Shown in pieces: positions 7,509 through 15,011 of a stretch of DNA of 40,118 bases. Position 1 is the first letter of the stretch. Each line of letters starts with the position of its first letter. The notes beneath the pieces are model-generated. The model had not been told where the DNA came from. It made no database searches and worked only from the letters and a program-made list of their open reading frames with translations. Source of the DNA: an uncultured Pelagibacteraceae bacterium (GTDB lineage Bacteria > Pseudomonadota > Alphaproteobacteria > Pelagibacterales > Pelagibacteraceae). Position numbers and translations under genes: made by a program. Location of the stretch: positions 1-40,118 of the forward strand of contig CACBHZ010000007.1 of NCBI GenBank assembly GCA_902539195.1, given 5' to 3'.

Positions 7509-8651
7509 ATGGATGGTCCTTTAAAAAATTTATTAGTTGTTGATCTTACTAGGGTTTTAGTAGGTCCGTATTGTACAATGATTTTATCTGATCTCGGTGC
7601 ACGTGTAATTAAAGTAGAAGCACCAGAAATTGGTGACGATTCAAGAAAGTTTGGACCTTTTGTAAAAGACTATTCAGCATATTTTATGTCGCTGAATAGA
7701 GGAAAAGAGAGTATTGCTCTTAATCTAAAAAATGAAGATGATAAAAAAATCTTTGATAAAATTTTAGCAAAAGCAGATATTTTAGTAGAAAATTTTAAAC
7801 CAGGTACATTAGAAAAATGGGGATATGGTTGGAAAGATGTAAGCAAAAAATATCCAAAATTAATATATGCATCTGCATCTGGTTTTGGTCAAACTGGACC
7901 TTTAAAAGAATTACCCGCTTATGACATGGTCGTTCAAGGAATGGGTGGACTGATGAGTGTTACAGGTCATCCAAATAGTGAACCAACAAGAGTTGGAACA
8001 TCAATTGGTGATATTACAGCAGGCCTTTTTACTGCAATTGGAATTAATGCAGCTTTGTATGATAGACAAAAGACAGGCAAGGGAATGTTTATTGATGTTT
8101 CAATGTTAGACTGCCAAATTGCGATTTTAGAAAATGCAATTGCAAGATATTTATCTAAAAATGAAATTCCTAAACCTATGGGATCTAGGCATCCTTCAAT
8201 CGCTCCGTTTGAGGCATTTAAAACAAAAGATAGTTATATAATTATTGCTGCAGGTAATGATAAATTATATGAAAAACTTTGTGAAGTATTAGGAATACCT
8301 GAAATGGTGAGTGATAAAAGATTTAATACTAATTCTCTTAGATGTGAAAATATGAATGAACTAAAATCAATTTTTGAAAGTAAACTTTCTTCAAAAAATA
8401 CTTCTGAATGGGTAAATAAAATGGAAAAATTAAAGATACCTTGCGGACCAATATTCAATATTAAAGAAGCGGTAGAAAATCCTCAAGTCGAAGCAAGAAA
8501 CATGATTGTTAAAGCTTATCATAAAGTAGTTGGTGATTTTAGATTAGCAGGCAATCCTATAAAAATGTCTTCATACGAAGATAAAAGTACTAGAGGGGAC
8601 ATTCCTGATCTTGATGAACACAGGGAACAAATATTAAAAGAGTTTTCTTAA
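7509..8651 (+). CDS. Class III CoA-transferase (CaiB/BaiF family)
   Basis: Moves CoA between carboxylic acids through an enzyme-bound aspartyl anhydride. 380 residues, usual length. Family landmarks are LLVVDLTRVLVGPYCTMILS (8-27), GARVIKVEAPEIGDDSR, the CoA-site stretch FMSLNRGKESIALNL, SGFGQTGP (124-131) and the catalytic Asp168 in GTSIGDITAGLF. It is divergent from the TRAP/malonyl-CoA decarboxylase operon, so a reasonable guess is transfer of CoA from acetyl-CoA or succinyl-CoA to the imported acid (malonate), feeding the decarboxylase. The substrate is inferred from position only. It is convergent with rpoZ with no base between the two stop codons. Confidence 0.88.
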   Translation: MDGPLKNLLVVDLTRVLVGPYCTMILSDLGARVIKVEAPEIGDDSRKFGPFVKDYSAYFMSLNRGKESIALNLKNEDDKKIFDKILAKADILVENFKPGTLEKWGYGWKDVSKKYPKLIYASASGFGQTGPLKELPAYDMVVQGMGGLMSVTGHPNSEPTRVGTSIGDITAGLFTAIGINAALYDRQKTGKGMFIDVSMLDCQIAILENAIARYLSKNEIPKPMGSRHPSIAPFEAFKTKDSYIIIAAGNDKLYEKLCEVLGIPEMVSDKRFNTNSLRCENMNELKSIFESKLSSKNTSEWVNKMEKLKIPCGPIFNIKEAVENPQVEARNMIVKAYHKVVGDFRLAGNPIKMSSYEDKSTRGDIPDLDEHREQILKEFS

Positions 8652-9179
8652 TTAAGAATTATTTTCTTCGTCGTTTACGTTCTCTGAAACTTGTTCTTCT
8701 GCTTCTGAAACCTGATCTAGTGAAACGTCATCATTTTCTTCAGCTTCACTTGGAGCTTCTACATTAACATCAGGTTGAGCTGATGGTGATAATTCAGCAA
8801 GATCTTCTTTTGAAACTTGAATTTTTTCAGGGATTTTTCTAGCTCTTTTAGAAGGAAGAATTGGTACACCACTTTTTGAAATTTCACCTTTATATTGATT
8901 CTCAAAATCATCACCAATATCTTCGTCTTCTTCAGCAGTATCGTCAATTTGTTCTACATGTTTTCTTAGTTTGTAAACTGCAGCTTCGGTTAAATCTGGA
9001 ACTTTAATTGTTTCTTCAGCTATTTCTCTTAAAGCAATAACTGTGTGCTTGTCGTTGTCTCTATCTAATGTAGGTTCAATTCCTGAATTAAGTTGAGTAG
9101 CTCTTTCTTTAGCAACCAAAACTAATTCATAAGGGCTATCTACTTTGTCAATACAGTCTTCAACGGTAACTCTTGCCAT
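8652..9179 (-). CDS. rpoZ: RNA polymerase omega subunit with acidic C-terminal extension
   Basis: The small subunit that helps assemble RNA polymerase by holding the beta-prime C-terminus. The core is at residues 1-65: [33 protein letters not shown] and the conserved [10 protein letters not shown]. The protein is 175 residues, longer than the roughly 90-130 usual for the family. The extra C-terminal region has a short basic patch near residue 110 (KRARKIPEK) followed by a highly acidic, presumably disordered tail rich in Glu, Asp, Ser and Val. The gene follows the MFS gene by 42 bp and lies head to head with the CoA-transferase stop. Confidence 0.9.
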   Translation of the reverse strand: MARVTVEDCIDKVDSPYELVLVAKERATQLNSGIEPTLDRDNDKHTVIALREIAEETIKVPDLTEAAVYKLRKHVEQIDDTAEEDEDIGDDFENQYKGEISKSGVPILPSKRARKIPEKIQVSKEDLAELSPSAQPDVNVEAPSEAEENDDVSLDQVSEAEEQVSENVNDEENNS

Positions 9180-9221
9180 GGGCGATTAAATATACTCCAA
9201 GATCAACAAAATCAAGTATTT

Positions 9222-10430
9222 TTACACTAAAATTGGATTTAATTTTTTTCTAACTAAAAAAAGAAGAATAAAAGAAATAAGTATATAAAGTGCAGATATT
9301 ATAGCAATTTTCTCAATTGAAAATCCAATATCAATTAATATTCCAAAAAGAGCTGTTCCGAAAGCTGTTGAAAAAACCATAAGAGCAGTGGTCAAAGCCT
9401 TAATAGATCCAATATGCTTTACACCATAAACTTCAGCCCAAGTAGAAGACCCCAAAACGTTTGCTAAACCATTTGATATTCCAATTAAACCTAAAAATAT
9501 AAATGCAGTAAATTGCGCATCAAAATAAATAATTACAAATGTCGATAGAAATAAAGGAATATTCATAAATATTAAAAGTTTTCGACTTGTGAATTTATCA
9601 ATTAAAAAACCAGATATTAAAAGTGTAATTACTGAAAATACTGAATAAGACATGAAAGACTGCGCAATTACAAATGGTCCCCAGTTTTTTGATTCAGTAA
9701 TAAATGATTGATAAACAAATACACCAGTTGCAATCCAAGGCATGGCCAGCATATTCATGCTCACGATATAAAATTTATAATCTTTTATCACTTCAATTCT
9801 TTTCCATTGCTTAATATTTTCCTCTTTAAATTCTTCACCTCCAGTGCTTTCTCTTGTATCAAGTTTAACAGTTCGAACTAAAAAGAACGAAGCTATAGGT
9901 AAAAATATTAAAATTAATATTGCAATTACTGTCCAAATATTTTGCCAAGTTGTTAATGACAACAAAAATACCATTAGAACAGGTAAAATAAATTCAGCAC
10001 TAGACAAACCAAACCAGCAAATACTTAATGCCCTACCCCTAGATTTTGTAAAATATCTTGAAACAGTTGTTGTTGCAGTATGAGACATCATTCCCTGACC
10101 TGAAAATCTCATTAAAAAAATTGCAATGAATAAAAAAACTATAGATGAAATTTTTGAAAAGAAAAAACAAGAAAACGACAAAAGTAATGTTACATAGATT
10201 GCAAATCGGAAAATATTTATATCATCAATTTTCTTTCCAACCCAAATAAGTAATAAACTACTGCACAATGTTGCAGATGCATATATTGAGCCAAATTGTC
10301 CATGTGTTATCGATAGTGTCTCTCTAATACTTGTATTGAATATTCCAAGAAAAAAACTCTGTCCAAAGCTTGAAAAAAATGTAAATATAAATCCAAATAC
10401 AATTACTTTTAAACTTAAATTTTTAAACAT
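9222..10430 (-). CDS. MFS transporter
   Basis: A major facilitator superfamily carrier, 402 residues with 12 hydrophobic segments and a hydrophilic central loop (about 190-215). The loop-2 motif is WVGKKIDDINIFRF (family form GxLaDrxGrR), and its half-repeat equivalent is SGFLIDKFTSRKLL near residue 265. FLMRFSGQGMMSHTATTTVSRYF resembles monocarboxylate/oxalate-type members. Substrate unknown. The start codon lies only 8 bp from that of the divergent dehydrogenase gene, with no SD visible. No alternative start is available before residue 108 without losing helices. It may be linked to the hydroxyacid dehydrogenase by function, but this is only positional. Confidence 0.85.
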   Translation of the reverse strand: MFKNLSLKVIVFGFIFTFFSSFGQSFFLGIFNTSIRETLSITHGQFGSIYASATLCSSLLLIWVGKKIDDINIFRFAIYVTLLLSFSCFFFSKISSIVFLFIAIFLMRFSGQGMMSHTATTTVSRYFTKSRGRALSICWFGLSSAEFILPVLMVFLLSLTTWQNIWTVIAILILIFLPIASFFLVRTVKLDTRESTGGEEFKEENIKQWKRIEVIKDYKFYIVSMNMLAMPWIATGVFVYQSFITESKNWGPFVIAQSFMSYSVFSVITLLISGFLIDKFTSRKLLIFMNIPLFLSTFVIIYFDAQFTAFIFLGLIGISNGLANVLGSSTWAEVYGVKHIGSIKALTTALMVFSTAFGTALFGILIDIGFSIEKIAIISALYILISFILLFLVRKKLNPILV

Positions 10431-10438
10431 AAAAAAAT

Positions 10439-11314
10439 ATGGCTTCTAAAGTTGCTTTCATAGGTCTTGGTGTAATGGGTTATCCAATGGCAGGATATAT
10501 ATCAAAAGCAGGAAATAATGTAACTGTTTTTAACAGAACAAAATCAAAAGCAGAAAAATGGATTGGTGAATACAAAGGTAATATGGCTGATACACCATCT
10601 GAAGCTGCTAAAGATGCTGATTTTATTTTTACGTGTGTTGGAAATGATGATGATTTAAGACAAGTCTCTTTAGGTGATAATGGGTTATTTCACAATGCTA
10701 AAGAGGGATGCGTATATATAGATAATTCAACAGTCTCTGCTGAAATTTCTAGAGAACTTTATAAAGCAGCAAAAGATAAAGGATTTGGTTTTTTAGATGC
10801 TCCTATATCTGGAGGACAATCAGGTGCAGAAGGTGGGATATTAACTGTTATGGTTGGTGGAGATGACAGTGATTTTAAAAAAGCAGAGCCAATAATTGAT
10901 TGTTATAGTAAAAAAGTAACTTTGATTGGACCATCAGGTAGTGGACAATTAACTAAGATGGTTAATCAAATGTGTATAGGAGGTTTGGTTCAAGGTTTAT
11001 CTGAAGCAGTAAATTTTGGAATTAATGCAGGTTTAGATATGGATAAAGTTATGGAAACTATTTCAAAAGGTGCAGCTCAGTCATGGCAAATGGAAAATAG
11101 ATATAAAACTATGGTTGCTGATAAATTTGATTACGGATTTGCTGTAGATTGGATGAGAAAAGATTTAAAAATTTGTATTGAAGAAGCAAAAAGAAATGGT
11201 TCACCTGTACCAGTAACTGAAATTGTTGATGGTTATTATGCTGAAGTTCAAAAAATGGGTGGAAACCGTTGGGATAGCTCAAGTTTAATAGCTAGATTAA
11301 AAAAGAAAAAGTAA
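10439..11314 (+). CDS. Beta-hydroxyacid dehydrogenase, 3-hydroxyisobutyrate dehydrogenase-like
   Basis: NAD(P)-dependent oxidation of a beta-hydroxy acid, or reduction of its semialdehyde. 291 residues, normal for the family. The Rossmann motif GLGVMG is at 9-14; after NRTKSKAEKW comes the substrate-binding DAPISGGQSGAEGG (120-133), and the catalytic Lys173 lies in GQLTKMVNQ with Asn176. The final helical domain ends in a lysine run. Candidates are 3-hydroxyisobutyrate dehydrogenase, tartronate semialdehyde reductase or a succinic semialdehyde reductase; motifs alone do not decide. The start is fixed by the Rossmann motif near the N-terminus even though no SD is present. The next gene follows 2 nt after the stop. 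Confidence 0.88.
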   Translation: MASKVAFIGLGVMGYPMAGYISKAGNNVTVFNRTKSKAEKWIGEYKGNMADTPSEAAKDADFIFTCVGNDDDLRQVSLGDNGLFHNAKEGCVYIDNSTVSAEISRELYKAAKDKGFGFLDAPISGGQSGAEGGILTVMVGGDDSDFKKAEPIIDCYSKKVTLIGPSGSGQLTKMVNQMCIGGLVQGLSEAVNFGINAGLDMDKVMETISKGAAQSWQMENRYKTMVADKFDYGFAVDWMRKDLKICIEEAKRNGSPVPVTEIVDGYYAEVQKMGGNRWDSSSLIARLKKKK

Positions 11315-11316
11315 TT

Positions 11317-11922
11317 GTGTCTACTACTGTTCCCTACTACGAGGATTTTTCCGAAATAAAAAAGAAAATTTGGTTAATGTTAACTGATGCAGTTACTAAT
11401 AGATCCTCACCTTTTAGAATACCTGTTTTTTCATGCGGGAGTGAGAATGAAATCGAGAGTAGAATTGTTGTTCTTAGAAAATCAGATGAGCAAAATAATT
11501 TAGTTCAATTTCACAGTGACATTAGATCTGATAAAATTAAAATATTAGAAAAAAACCCAAGTTCATCGATGTTATTTTATGATAAAGATGAAAAAATACA
11601 GGTTAGATTAAAAGTTGAAGCAATTATCAATCACAATAATGATATAACAAAACAATCTTGGGAAAAAACTCAACATATCAGTCGAAAATGTTACTTAGTA
11701 GATAATGGACCAGGGACAGAGTCTGATATTCCAACATCTGGTTTAAAACCTGAATTAGATAATTTTGATTACACAAAAGAACAAAGTGAAGAAGGATATA
11801 AAAACTTCACTGTTATACAGTGTAAAATTAAATCTATTGAGTGGTTGTATTTAGCTGCAAAAGGTCATCGAAGAGCTAGATTTGACATTGATAATAGTAA
11901 AGATACTTGGTTGGTGCCATAA
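11317..11922 (+). CDS. Pyridoxamine 5'-phosphate oxidase-like FMN protein
   Basis: 201 residues of the split-barrel flavin-binding family. Evidence: the N-terminal segment IWLMLTDAVTNRSSPFRIPVF, the barrel strand ESRIVVLRKSD, the FMN-site stretch LVQFHSDIRSDKIKILEKNP (the phosphate-binding Arg-Ser-x-Lys pattern), and the C-terminal IEWLYLAAKGHRRARFD, which matches the RR-R-F ending of PNPOx-like proteins. It may be a true pyridoxine-phosphate oxidase paralogue or an FMN reductase or stress protein of the Alr4036 type, which I prefer. The start is GTG at 11317, 2 nt after the dehydrogenase stop; the next gene begins on the last base of its stop codon. Confidence 0.75.
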   Translation: MSTTVPYYEDFSEIKKKIWLMLTDAVTNRSSPFRIPVFSCGSENEIESRIVVLRKSDEQNNLVQFHSDIRSDKIKILEKNPSSSMLFYDKDEKIQVRLKVEAIINHNNDITKQSWEKTQHISRKCYLVDNGPGTESDIPTSGLKPELDNFDYTKEQSEEGYKNFTVIQCKIKSIEWLYLAAKGHRRARFDIDNSKDTWLVP

Positions 11923-12317
11923 TGAAAAAATTTGAAGCTATGGTTTTGTCATGTATGGATCCAAGGTTTCAGCCAAAAGTATTTAATTATTTAAAAAAAA
12001 AGAAATTAACTGGAAAGTATAGCTCATTTACTATTGCTGGATCAGCCATTGGTGTAACCTCTAAAAAATTTAAAAAATGGCAATCAACCTTTTTAGATAA
12101 TTTATCAACTTCAATAAAGTTACATAATATTAATAAATTAATTGTGATTAATCACGAAGATTGTGGAGCGGCTAAAATAGTAAATGGGGGAAAAAAATTT
12201 AATTCAGTTATAGAAAAGAAAATACATAAAGATTCATTTAAAAAAATTAAACTAATTTTAAATAAAAAATTTCCTAAATTAGAACTATCTTTTAAAATAT
12301 TATCACTAAGAGATTAA
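11922..12317 (+). CDS. Small beta-carbonic anhydrase-like protein
   Basis: 131 residues. The beta-class zinc ligands are present: Cys11 with the Asp13-Arg15 pair in SCMDPRFQ, then His78 and Cys81 in NHEDCGAAK. It is much shorter than the usual 200-220 residues of active beta-carbonic anhydrases and lacks the C-terminal part, so the activity (CO2 hydration or something else) is uncertain. I use the ATG at 11922, which overlaps the preceding stop as TAATG, rather than the TTG five codons earlier. It ends 46 bp from the convergent secreted protein gene. A gamma-class homologue lies 1.6 kb away. Confidence 0.72.
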   Translation: MKKFEAMVLSCMDPRFQPKVFNYLKKKKLTGKYSSFTIAGSAIGVTSKKFKKWQSTFLDNLSTSIKLHNINKLIVINHEDCGAAKIVNGGKKFNSVIEKKIHKDSFKKIKLILNKKFPKLELSFKILSLRD

Positions 12318-12322
12318 AATCT

Positions 12323-12354
12323 TTAACTAAAAATATTTTTCTCGTTTTGGTTAA
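12323..12354. terminator. Weak bidirectional terminator-like hairpin between convergent genes
   Basis: TTAACTAAAA (12323-12332) pairs with TTTTGGTTAA (12345-12354) with one G-T wobble and a 12-nt loop. The stem is AT-rich. A T-rich stretch follows on the plus strand. It sits between two convergent genes, where a shared terminator is expected; the stability is low. Confidence 0.35.
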
Positions 12355-12363
12355 TTTGTTTAA

Positions 12364-13635
12364 TTAATAATTTACTTTTTCTAAAATATTACCTTCAACA
12401 CCTAAAAGATAATAACCTTGGCTATCTTTACTAAAATTTCTCGTAGAGCAACTTGGACCAAATCTTGTCTTCCAATTATATCTTCCAGCATCTTTTAGTT
12501 TATTTATGATTTTTAAATAATTTGGATGTTTATATTTTCCAAGCTCAAATAAGCAAAAAATTTTATACGGATCATATGGATTTTCTCTAGTAGGTGTTAT
12601 GTAAACTGAGTCCATAAATTGTGGACACATCTCTATATCGTGCGCATAGATTTTTCCAATTCTAGGATTACTAGGATCTACTGAATTTAACATTAACCTT
12701 GAGTCTCTGTTCGTATAATGATTATTTTTTATTCCTGGTATACAATTTGTCCCCATTCCTTGGGTATGAAGTAATTCATGCAATGCAATTGCGGCTTTTC
12801 TTTTGTCAGTACTAACAGATTTATTTCGTAAAAATATTGAACCAAACCCTACTCCTGCCTCTCCACCGTCGACACTATTGATATCAGCGAAATTAAAATA
12901 AATTTTTTTATTATTTGTTTGACCTTTTTTTTTATATAAAAAAGGTGTTATGCTATTGTTGGCGTATTTATGAAGATTTTTAAAGTTTTTATCCATTCTT
13001 ATAAAAGTAATATCTAATTTTCCATCTGATCTATAATCTAACTTATATTTACGTGGAACCTTGTCGCCTTTTTTGTTTTTACTTGTAGAAATTTCCATCC
13101 ATTTATTTGCCATTAAGATAATTTTTTCCATTTTCCCATTAATATCTAATTCTCTATCTTCACTATCTTTGGCTAATAGATAATTAAAATGAATTTGATA
13201 ATCATCATTTACATCAGGTTGATCCTCAAAAAATCTCCCAGGTTTTTTATCATTTTCATCAATTTCCAAATTCACATTTGCACTTGCAACGGGTTCATCA
13301 ATATTTGTCCAAACAATTTTGTCGTCAATTGCAAACAAAAAACATTCATTTTGAGTGTACTTTTTTGCTCCTTTCATACATCTTTTGTATGCTTGTTCAT
13401 GTGCTTTATCATTTATTTCTTTTACAATTTTAAATCCAGTTGCCCATCCTCCTTCACTTGTTGATCCATAAAAAATTAATTTTTGTTTCTTTTTTTGAGA
13501 TTTCTTAAGTTGTTTTTTGTACCATTCTTCAAAATCATTCCAATAATGAATCTCTCCTGAACCTGGGACTTTAATTTCTGCAAAAATATTGTTTGATAAA
13601 AATAAGAAAAATAAAATTAAAATTAATTTTTTCAT
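12364..13635 (-). CDS. Secreted putative zinc metallopeptidase with HELLHTQG motif
   Basis: 423 residues. Signal peptide MKKLILILFFLFLSNNIFA, cleaved after residue 19. The first 250 residues show no domain I know. Then comes IALHELLHTQGMGTNC, with His286-Glu287-His290 forming an HExxH zinc site followed by the Gly of the metzincin pattern HExxHxxG. The usual third ligand (His or Asp three residues after that Gly) is Thr here; a downstream His-Asp in YAHDIEMCP could substitute. About six cysteines fit an exported protein. Its stop lies opposite the carbonic anhydrase-like gene and its start overlaps the DUF1330 gene by 4 bp. The peptidase role is likely but the substrate is unknown. Confidence 0.65.
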   Translation of the reverse strand: MKKLILILFFLFLSNNIFAEIKVPGSGEIHYWNDFEEWYKKQLKKSQKKKQKLIFYGSTSEGGWATGFKIVKEINDKAHEQAYKRCMKGAKKYTQNECFLFAIDDKIVWTNIDEPVASANVNLEIDENDKKPGRFFEDQPDVNDDYQIHFNYLLAKDSEDRELDINGKMEKIILMANKWMEISTSKNKKGDKVPRKYKLDYRSDGKLDITFIRMDKNFKNLHKYANNSITPFLYKKKGQTNNKKIYFNFADINSVDGGEAGVGFGSIFLRNKSVSTDKRKAAIALHELLHTQGMGTNCIPGIKNNHYTNRDSRLMLNSVDPSNPRIGKIYAHDIEMCPQFMDSVYITPTRENPYDPYKIFCLFELGKYKHPNYLKIINKLKDAGRYNWKTRFGPSCSTRNFSKDSQGYYLLGVEGNILEKVNY

Positions 13636-13922
13636 AAACCTCTAACTATTATATTGGTGCCCTCAGAATTATCGAGTCTTATTTGTTTGATTGGTTTGTA
13701 CTCTTCAGAATTGTACCATTCTAATGCTTTTTCATAAGAAGGAAATTTAAGAATAATAATTCTAGGAAATTTTGTCTCACCATCAAAAATTTGAAATTCA
13801 CCAGCTCTTACTAAAAATTCTCCACCAAATTTTTTTACAATTGGATTAACTTTTTCAATGTACTCTTTATAATTTTCTGGATTAGTTACTCTTAATTGTG
13901 CAATTACATACCCTGCTGGCAT
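13632..13922 (-). CDS. DUF1330 family protein
   Basis: A 96-residue protein of the dimeric alpha-beta barrel superfamily, DUF1330. Family pattern: GYVIAQLRVTNPENYKEYIE at the N-terminus, GGEFLVRAGEFQIFDG in the middle, and RIIILKFPSYEKALEWYNSE..YKPIKQIR at the end. No enzymatic function is established for the family. It overlaps the start of the secreted metallopeptidase gene by 4 bp and begins 1 nt after the gamma-carbonic anhydrase stop, so the three form an operon. Confidence 0.85.
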   Translation of the reverse strand: MPAGYVIAQLRVTNPENYKEYIEKVNPIVKKFGGEFLVRAGEFQIFDGETKFPRIIILKFPSYEKALEWYNSEEYKPIKQIRLDNSEGTNIIVRGL

Positions 13923-13923
13923 A

Positions 13924-14436
13924 TTAAAAAACTGTTTTGACGTATCTTTTCCAATTATCTTGGTAATGTTTTGCGTTCTCTGTAATTTTACTTATCTCAT
14001 CATCAGTAAGTTTTCTTACCACTCTTCCTGGAGCTCCAACTACTAATGAGTTGTCTGGAATTTCTTTGTTTTCAGTTATTAATGCTTTTGCACCAATGAT
14101 GCAGTTTTTACCTATTTTTGCATTATTTAAAATGACAGCTCCAATACCTATTAAACTATTGTCTCCAATTGTACATCCATGGAGCATAACGATATGACCG
14201 ATAGTTACGTCTTTACCAATTCTTAAAGGGCAACCTGGGTCAGTATGCAAAACGCTACCATCTTGAACATTTGAACCTTCTCCAACATGAATGTTTTCAT
14301 TATCTCCTCTAATTACAGCATTAAACCAAACACTGGAGTTTTTTTCTAATGTGACATCTCCAATAATAGTTGCATTTGGCGCTACCCAATTTTCGCCAGA
14401 GTTTTTTGGTTTTTTATCTTCCAAATCGTAAAACAT
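13924..14436 (-). CDS. Gamma-carbonic anhydrase family hexapeptide-repeat protein
   Basis: 170 residues forming a left-handed beta-helix of hexapeptide repeats. The three zinc-binding histidines of the family are all present: His64 in SVLHTDPG, and His81 and His86 in IGHIVMLHGCTIG. Other landmarks are VWFNAVIRGDNE (37-48) and GAPGRVVRKLTDDE near residue 140. The close relatives PaaY and YrdA/CaiE-like proteins include enzymes with little CO2 hydratase activity, so the reaction is not certain. First gene of a three-gene run with DUF1330 and the secreted metallopeptidase. Its start lies 20 bp from that of the divergent redoxin gene, and no SD is visible. Confidence 0.88.
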   Translation of the reverse strand: MFYDLEDKKPKNSGENWVAPNATIIGDVTLEKNSSVWFNAVIRGDNENIHVGEGSNVQDGSVLHTDPGCPLRIGKDVTIGHIVMLHGCTIGDNSLIGIGAVILNNAKIGKNCIIGAKALITENKEIPDNSLVVGAPGRVVRKLTDDEISKITENAKHYQDNWKRYVKTVF

Positions 14437-14456
14437 AATTTATATATTATTACATT

Positions 14457-15011
14457 ATGCCTATTAAAACACCAGTATGTGATTTTGGAAAAAAAGCAGA
14501 AAACTTTGAATTAAAATCTACAGAGAACAAATTAATATCTTTAAATGATATCAAAGGTGAAAATGGAACGTTGATAATGTTTATTTGTAATCATTGTCCA
14601 TACGTAAAAGCAATCATTAGAGATGTGGTAGAGGACTGTACTAAGCTTAGTGATTTAGGAATAAATTCAGTTGCAATATGCTCTAATGATCCAATTAATT
14701 ATCCAGAAGACTCTTTTGAAAAAATGATTGAATTCGCAATTAAACATAAATTTAATTTTCCTTACCTAATTGATGAAACGCAAGAAATTGCAAGAAAATA
14801 TGATGCTGTATGTACTCCAGATTTTTTTGGTTATGATAAAGATTTTGGTCTTCAATATAGAGGAAGAATAAGAGAATTAAGAGAACTAAAGCCTGTAAGA
14901 TCTGGAGATAGTGATTTATTCATCTCTATGAAACAAGTTTCAGAGACAGGTAAAGGTCCTGAAGAACAATTCCCAAGTATGGGTTGTGGTATAAAGTGGT
15001 CATCTAATTAA
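14457..15011 (+). CDS. Thioredoxin-fold redoxin (AhpC/TSA-like) protein
   Basis: 184 residues with a thioredoxin fold. The redox centre is Cys44-x-x-Cys47 in MFICNHCPYVK, a pattern typical of the PRX-like redoxin subgroup, followed by VAICSNDPINYPEDS, the cis-Pro region CTPDFFGYD near 120, and YRGRI. It has no signal peptide, so it is cytoplasmic. Probable role in peroxide or thiol reduction; the partner is unknown. The ATG is 20 bp from the divergent gamma-carbonic anhydrase start, without SD, and the stop overlaps the start of the glycosyltransferase gene as TAATG, so the two are translationally coupled. Confidence 0.85.
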   Translation: MPIKTPVCDFGKKAENFELKSTENKLISLNDIKGENGTLIMFICNHCPYVKAIIRDVVEDCTKLSDLGINSVAICSNDPINYPEDSFEKMIEFAIKHKFNFPYLIDETQEIARKYDAVCTPDFFGYDKDFGLQYRGRIRELRELKPVRSGDSDLFISMKQVSETGKGPEEQFPSMGCGIKWSSN

